Assembly (NCBI GenBank): GCA_010094045.1
Contig: ML986603.1
Coordinates: 368,870 to 432,869, forward strand
Length of the DNA stretch: 64,000 bases
Source: Lojkania enalia
Taxonomy: Eukaryota > Ascomycota > Dothideomycetes > Pleosporales
Reading direction: 5' to 3'
Shown: in pieces, positions 58,392 through 64,000 of the stretch
Position numbering within the stretch: the stretch's first letter is position 1
Layout of the letters: every line of letters begins with the position of its first letter
Notes under the pieces: generated by a model
What the model was told of the DNA's origin: nothing
The model's input: the letters and a program-made list of their open reading frames with translations, nothing else
Databases searched by the model: none
Program-made: the position numbers and the translations under genes

Positions 58392-58899
58392 GACAGTACC
58401 CTGCGATTTGCGATCTTCACATTTCCGTTCACGATATTCTCCTTTAGTGCAAATATGAAGCGGACGGTCTTTAATGATCAAATTTCTTCAGAGCGTTTCC
58501 GCTCTGTTATACATTTTCATCGATGTGAATGGTGTTCAGGGATGTGGGTACTGGTATGATGGCGCTATGGGAATGGTATCATAGTTATAAGCCTTTAGGT
58601 TTTGCTCACTTCTGTATCAGAAGCTTCACTCTCCCTACCAAACCTGATAGGAACAAATATGATAGTTTCGATCAAATCCATAGAAAGTCCTCAATTATCG
58701 CCTGGTTGAAATCATCACATTCATAATCTGTGCTCCGTCTACAGCAATATCCCTCTCTAACCTGTTTTTTCTAAGGTGTACATGGAGTACCATATTAGTC
58801 GACTTGTCGTCTTCAAAATATCATTAGCCGTCGCACGCTACCAAGCCGTTGCCACTTCCGATCAACCAGACTTAGGCAAATCTCTTTAGCTCATTCGAT
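58392..58899. other. Convergent 3' intergenic interval
   Basis: These 508 bp lie between the stop codons of the H4 variant (+) and the F-box/2EXR-like gene (-). They are AT-leaning and no gene is seen. Confidence 0.55.
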
Positions 58900-59874
58900 C
58901 TACCACTGCTCCACATACTTCCTCAACCGCAACTCTCTCTTCTCCCAGTCCTTTCGCTCGTTCACGGAACAATGATCCAGTTTTTTGAAAAGCCCATCTA
59001 GCTCCTTGAGCATATTCAAGGCCTCCTTCTTCATAGCTTTCTTCCTCGTATCCCTATTTGCTTTCTGCACACACGGCAACGCTATAGTTCCCAACGTATT
59101 CGTCAGGAACTCAATGTAACAAGTGGACATCGGATGCAGTTGTACATATATACGCCAGGCCGAGCGACTTTGGAAGGCGAAGTCATATTTCCACTTGAAA
59201 TCGCTATTCCGCGACCGCCCACACCACAAAAACCAGTCGGCGAGCCGACAAAACTGGACGAAGTGCGTCTTATGAACATACGATAGCGTCTGGTATAGAG
59301 ATCCAAATCGGTGCCAATATCCATTAAGCTTCCAATACCATTCTGTGCTTATCGTTCGCCGATCCCATGGCTCTTCCTCGTAGATCATGCGCAATGTCAG
59401 GTTTCTATTGTGCGAGGCGTATTGGCGGTGCTCGAGCGGGAGCATGCCGAGCCATTGTTGCATGCGCGAGAAATCGAGATATCGGACCTCGGCTTTGAAG
59501 ACTGTGAAGGTGTAAAATTGGGAGGCGGCTTCTGATCGGATGACGCGACAGATGTGCAGAAGATGGGGCAGAAAACCACGACGCGGGCCGATGTTTCGGT
59601 CCGGGAGTTCCACTTCTATAGGCAAGAGATAGGCGTAGATCTGGATTCTGATTTCCATTGGGAGTCGTGCGATGGGGCAGGGCTCGTTGGGATCAGCCGA
59701 TTTGATGGGTAGGGAGGGCTGCTCATTGAGGTCCAATGTTGTATCATAATTATGGCCTGGGAGGGTGGATGGCCACTTGGGCTTCTTGAGAGTTGCGACT
59801 TTTGCGGATTTTGGGCTCGCTCTTGCGATTGAGGCGGTTGTGGGACGGGCAAAACTTCGCTCAATCATTGCCAT
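58900..59874 (-). CDS. F-box/2EXR-like hypothetical protein
   Basis: A single exon encodes 324 residues. After a basic, Ser/Thr/Pro-rich ~60-residue leader, residues 67-85 read PIARLPMEIRIQIYAYLLP, the leucine/proline pattern that opens fungal F-box-like and 2EXR domains, followed by LLHICRVIRSEAASQFY, also typical. The middle holds several Trp/Tyr-rich helices (WYWKLNGYWHRFG, CRLADWFLWCGRS) and the C-terminus is Lys/Glu-rich and helical. Such proteins are abundant and rapidly evolving in Pezizomycotina; most are uncharacterised and not proven to join SCF ligases. The start at 59,874 gives MAMIERS; a second ATG two codons later is equally possible. It is divergent from MLH1. Confidence 0.82.
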   Translation of the reverse strand: MAMIERSFARPTTASIARASPKSAKVATLKKPKWPSTLPGHNYDTTLDLNEQPSLPIKSADPNEPCPIARLPMEIRIQIYAYLLPIEVELPDRNIGPRRGFLPHLLHICRVIRSEAASQFYTFTVFKAEVRYLDFSRMQQWLGMLPLEHRQYASHNRNLTLRMIYEEEPWDRRTISTEWYWKLNGYWHRFGSLYQTLSYVHKTHFVQFCRLADWFLWCGRSRNSDFKWKYDFAFQSRSAWRIYVQLHPMSTCYIEFLTNTLGTIALPCVQKANRDTRKKAMKKEALNMLKELDGLFKKLDHCSVNERKDWEKRELRLRKYVEQW

Positions 59875-60341
59875 GTTGAATAAACTGGGATAAAGAGACG
59901 AAAGGAAGAGGTAAAATGGACTTTATATAAGCTACAATATGTGTTGAAAGCGCAAGCGGTGCCGACTGGATTCGTGAATGCTTTGAGGATTTGACAAGGC
60001 GTTGTGATGGAGAGTCGGTGACGTACTTAAGTCTGGTCCTTTTTGGAGTCTTGGAAAGTAGGAGTCACATTTGTTCTGTATATGCAAGCTGCAGGTATTC
60101 TAGGCAGTTATGTGTGCCTTCTGTCGTATTCGTATGGATGTCTACTCTAGGAAAGCGGGGCTTAGGTCTACCTACCCATACCTAGGCAATATGTGGCTGA
60201 ACACACGTGACAACGCGATCGCGCGACTTTGGATTGTCCCTGCCTGCCCGTGCGGTTTTTGTTTCGGATGGCATTGAATCACATCTCCCCTTCAACTCTC
60301 CATCCGCTTTCAACAATTTCTTATCCGATTCCTCGGAGAGA
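59875..60341. promoter_or_regulatory. Divergent promoter, F-box-like gene / MLH1
   Basis: This 467-bp interval holds the promoters of two divergent genes. An in-frame ATG at 60,207 would extend MLH1 by 45 residues. An MluI cell-cycle box (ACGCGT), typical of replication and repair genes in yeast, is not seen close to the MLH1 start. Confidence 0.45.
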
Positions 60342-62675
60342 ATGACTGAACCGATGATTATCGAGCCCACTTCGCCACGGGGTACGAAACGGAAAGGCGA
60401 TTCCTCGTTGCCGCTCCCCGCTCCCCGTAGAATCAAAGCGCTCGCCCAAGATGTGGTGAATAAGATCGCAGCTGGCGAGATTATTGTGGCGCCTGTACAC
60501 GCATTGAAAGAGCTGATCGAGAATGCCGTTGATGCTGGTTCGACCTCGCTGGAGATATTGGTCAAAGATGGCGGCCTGAAGCTTCTTCAGATAACAGACA
60601 ATGGGCACGGGATCGACGTTCGTTTTCTATCCCCAGCCCCCTAGACCTCACTGCTGAAATCTGCATAGAAAGAAGACCTACCTATTCTCTGCGAGCGCTT
60701 CACGACATCTAAACTGAAGGCTTTTGAGGACCTTAGCTCAATCGGCACCTATGGCTTTCGCGGCGAAGCATTGGCAAGTATCAGCCACATTGCCCACTTG
60801 AGTGTCACAACGAGGACGAAGGAATCAAGCTGTGCTTGGAGAGCTCACTATGCAGATGGAAAGCTTGTTAGTCAGAAGCCTGGTCAAACCGCTGAGCCAA
60901 AGCCTATTGCTGGCAGACCTGGTACTCAGATAACGGTATGTGAACTCATCGAAAGGGGCATTAAATGTGCTTATATGAGTTAGGTGGAAGATTTGTTCTA
61001 CAATGTCCCTTCACGTCGGCGTGCATTCCGCTCCGCTAGCGAGGAATATGCGAAAATCCTCGATCTAGTCGGTCGGTATGCAGTGCACTGCTCAGGCGTA
61101 TCATTCTCTTGCAAAAAATATGGTGATGCCGGCAGTGGTATATCAGTCCCCGCCGCCGGAAGCATTGTCGACCGTATCCGTCAAGTGCATGGAAGTGCGG
61201 TCGCTAGTGAGCTCGTCAATTTTAAAGTCGAGAATGATCGCTGGGGCATCAATTGTGACGCTTGGATTAGTAACGCCAACTACAGCTCCAAACGGACGAG
61301 CCTGTTACTCTTTATCAACCATCGGTCAGTGGAATCACAAGCTATTAAGAAGAGTGTTGAGCAGACATATTCCGCCTTCCTACCAAAGGGAGGCCACCCT
61401 TTCGTCTATCTTAGCCTAGATATCGAGCCGCAACGCGTCGACGTCAACGTGCACCCGACAAAGAGAGAAGTCCATTTTTTGAACGAAGATGAGATTATTG
61501 ACATTGTTTGTGATGAGATACGGAATAGCCTAGGCAGAGTAGACACAAGTAGGTCATTCATGACACAGTCTCTGTTGTCGAATCCTAAGGTCCCGTTTGC
61601 GACGCCTATGAAGCCGGTCACGCCCGCTACACCTACCATCGGCGATGTATCAGACCGTAGTGGGCCAAGAACTGCACCTCGGACCGTGACTAAGAGGCCG
61701 AATGAGAACAATCTCGTGCGCACTGACGCATCTGCTCGCAAAATCACGTCAATGCTGAGGCCGCATCCTTCAGCTGATGGTGAGGAGAACGAGGAAGCAG
61801 AAGAGATGGAGTATGAATATACCGACAAAGAACCAACCATATGTCGCTTGGCCTCAGTGAAACAATTGCGCGCAGAAGTGCGGGACGCGATGCACAACGA
61901 GCTTACAGACATTATCTCAACGCACACGTTTGTCGGCATAGTTGACGAACAGAAACGCATAGCTGCAATTCAAGGTGGCGTCAAGCTATTCCTGGTGGAC
62001 TATGGCATGCTGTGCAATGAATATTTTTACCAGGTAGGACTCACGGACTTTGCAAATTTTGGCGCTATACGCTTCAACCCGCCGTTACCCCTCGGCGAGT
62101 TATTGAAGATTGCAGTGGAACAGGAGCAGAGGAATGCGGGAGATGCGGCGGATGAAGTGGATTGGAATGAAGTTGCAGAGACAGTCAAAGGCCAGCTGAT
62201 ATTGAGGAGAGCCATGCTCGTCGAGTACTTCTCCATGGAAATATCCGAGGAAGGGGAGCTGTGTTCTTTACCGTTGCTTGTCAAGGGATATACGCCCAGT
62301 CTAGCAAAACTTCCGCAGTTTCTACTCAGATTGGGACCCCACGTAGACTGGGAAACGGAGAAGGAATGTTTTCAATCCTTCCTGCGCGAGCTAGCGAGCT
62401 TCTACGTACCCGAGAGTCTCCCCTCGCTCCCATCTGCGGCAATATCCAAAACTCAAGACCAAAGCAGTAATCCTACAACTGGCAAAGGAAAAGAAAAGGC
62501 TATCGTAGAGGAAGACCCCGAGATCGCCGCCCGGAGAGGGAAGCTAAGAAGAGCTATCGAGTACGTTATTTTCCCTGCATGCAAAGCCCGTTTAGTCGCC
62601 ACGAAGGGCTTGCTCAAGGGCATCATTGAGATCGCCAATCTAAAGGGTCTATACAGGGTCTTTGAAAGGTGTTAG
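60342..62675 (+). CDS. MLH1: DNA mismatch repair protein MutL homologue MLH1
   Basis: Three exons, 60,342-60,617, 60,669-60,935 and 60,984-62,675, with introns of 51 and 48 nt, encode 744 residues. MLH1 pairs with PMS1 (MutL-alpha) in nuclear mismatch repair and with MLH3 in meiotic crossing-over. The GHKL ATPase motifs are intact: [12 protein letters not shown] with Glu60/Asn61, DNGHGID at 86-92 ending exon 1, TTSKL, and [12 protein letters not shown] at ~120-131. [20 protein letters not shown] spans the second splice. [14 protein letters not shown] closes the N-terminal half. A low-complexity linker with an acidic patch ([13 protein letters not shown]) follows, then a C-terminal dimer domain that ends in the hallmark FERC. 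The ATG at 60,342 is preferred because the 45 residues upstream are not MLH1-like. Length matches yeast Mlh1 (769). Confidence 0.96.
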
Positions 62676-64000
62676 TGGGTTGATGCCTTTGCAATAGGGC
62701 TGTTTGGTTGTTCCCGAGAAGGATGCCGAGGCTTGTGGGGTGTGGTGTTTATCGTATGTTTATCAGTTAAGGGTCCAAGGGTCCCCACGAGAATTGCAGT
62801 TCGGAGTCGGGCAAGCTTGAGTTGAGATTTTTTTATTTTTTATCTAGAACATTTGTCACTGGGGGAAAGTATCTCGTCGAGCAGTATGTACAGTGAAAAG
62901 AAGGAATGAAGCTATGTTAGCGGAGCGATGTTTGGAGTCAGTATAGCACAATATTAGATGTGGTCTTTTTGATACCGCCGGCCTCACTGCCTGAGCTTTG
63001 ACTATCTGTGCACTAGAACATCTTAGATGCACTGATCACAGACGGCAAGGTGAATGCCGTCGGGAATAGATAGTTAGTTCTCGGAGCGAGAAACCGAGGC
63101 AATGAGGTCGGTACTTGAAACGAGTTACACAAACGTGATATGTACTTACAGAGTACATCTGCAACCCATCCAGCGGTGTGCAAGCATCCAAAAGCCCTGC
63201 ATCCGTCCTGATGTCACTAACTTTCCCAATCCATCACACCTCGCCGCATATTGCTTTTGGCTAAAAGCCACCGGCCCCGCGGGGCGGGTGAGTTCCTGGT
63301 TTCCCCCGTCCCTCGAGGCCGACGGGCGTAGAGGACGACAGGTTCGGCGAACCATGTCCCAACGAGCGAGTGCGCCCAGCTTTTCCCGGACGCGGTCACG
63401 TATATTCGAGGACAAGATCAGCGCTGTTGAAGTCCCTGATCTCGCGCCCTGAAATCGAGAAGCGAAGCATATGAAAATCTTAGACGGTCCGGAGACACAG
63501 GCATGGACCTTGCCATCTTTCCTATCTGGCCCCCACAGTGCCATTGACAATAAAGCATTGCTCCAATTATGCAATCCATAGCCGGTGGCCCTATGCCACC
63601 CTAACCTATTGCAAAACCCGATTTCCTTTGTCTCTCTTTTTTTTTTTTTTTATTTAATTTTATCTTTATTCTTTTTTTTTTCTTTTGAATAGGCGAATAT
63701 CACGCCTCGCTCGCCGACCGTTAGTTCCCACACAACAACGCTTCTCCAACCAAGGCGCTTTGCCCCCCCCCCCCCCTCTCCCCGGTCCAAAACCCCAATC
63801 CTCACTTCGCCGACCCAGCCCACACACACCAATTCTCGTCACGCTAGCTAAGCCGTCCGTCTCCCCACCCACGGTACCGCACATGCAAGGGACCAAAAGC
63901 AGGTCTGCGCCGCCGCGGAACAAGGGTTAGCTACTTTTCCCCATCAGGCCAAGCGTCAGGAAAAGCAAAAACTTCTTCTAGTCCGAGTCGGATCTCGGTA
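62676..64000. other. Intergenic / probable upstream region of the next gene
   Basis: About 1.3 kb after MLH1. Frames at 63,102-63,452 (+), 63,146-63,574 (-) and 63,685-63,930 (+) have no family resemblance. The pyrimidine tracts from 63,637 on look like a fungal promoter or leader on +, so a gene may begin beyond the window edge. Confidence 0.4.
63637..63776 (+). repeat. Homopolymer pyrimidine tracts
   Basis: A run of 15 T at 63,637-63,651, a second T-rich run at about 63,671-63,680 and a run of 14 C at 63,763-63,776. Such tracts are common in fungal promoters and 5' leaders and are prone to length errors in sequencing. Confidence 0.7.

Noticed and set aside
63146..63574. 142-codon - strand frame
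   Set aside because: No family resemblance and overlaps a competing + strand frame; region looks intergenic.
63685..63930. 81-codon proline-rich + strand frame
   Set aside because: Translation of a C-rich leader with a C14 homopolymer; could be part of an upstream leader but not supportable as a gene.
1..64000. CRISPR array, bacterial operon features, rRNA genes
   Set aside because: None found; the tandem repeats lack unique spacers and the genes are intron-bearing fungal genes.

Overview
The window is genomic DNA from a filamentous ascomycete (Pezizomycotina). The evidence is spliced protein-coding genes with short introns (about 47-195 nt, GT...AG, recognisable CTAAC/CTGAC branch sites), fungal-specific families (Svf1, DUF2293, Hal/Hrk-type kinase, a PD-(D/E)XK-like fungal family, MET5-type sulfite reductase) and a long repeat-dense block that looks mutated by RIP (repeat-induced point mutation). 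The class cannot be settled from sequence alone; Leotiomycetes is only a guess.

Layout. Positions 1-18,540 are an AT-rich block in which CpA/TpG dinucleotides are almost gone while TpA and some CpG remain, so nearly every reading frame is full of TAG/TAA. It holds two decayed Ty3/Gypsy retrotransposons in opposite orientations (gag to chromodomain on + at ~4.4-10.0 kb; LTR to LTR on - at ~10.65-17.85 kb, with a 545-bp assembly gap), three copies of a ~280-bp LTR-like repeat, and tandem repeats at the right edge. A short transition zone (18.5-24 kb) carries a broken PD-(D/E)XK nuclease-like gene. Next comes a divergent pair: a DUF2235 phospholipase-like gene (-), and a multi-exon gene (+) that appears to fuse a serine-hydrolase-like domain lacking its nucleophile to a von Willebrand A domain.

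From 29 kb on the DNA is ordinary gene-dense euchromatin: a mitochondrial-looking tandem ABC ATPase (-), a small proline-rich protein (+), FAD synthetase FAD1 (-), sulfite reductase beta subunit MET5 (+), wybutosine enzyme TYW1 (-), a DUF2293 protein (-), a LYR-motif protein (+), a CCDC25/NFACT-R protein (-), an unknown 150-residue protein (-), the gamma-tubulin-complex subunit MZT1 (+), a membrane GNAT acetyltransferase (-), a Hal4/Hrk1-like kinase (-), survival factor SVF1 (+), a divergent histone H4 variant (+), an F-box/2EXR-like protein (-) and mismatch repair gene MLH1 (+).

How the genes relate. Most are unrelated housekeeping genes. FAD1 and MET5 share a 600-bp divergent promoter; both bear on flavin/sulfur metabolism, and the interval has one good partial match to a Cys3/MetR-type site. 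Exon structures were built by hand from frame continuity, splice signals and protein family resemblance; for every complete model except the repeat relics and the nuclease pseudogene the summed exon lengths are divisible by three. The most unusual items are the hydrolase-vWA fusion next to the DUF2235 gene at the heterochromatin edge, the H4 variant with a replaced N-tail, and the ABC protein whose two halves carry complementary defects.
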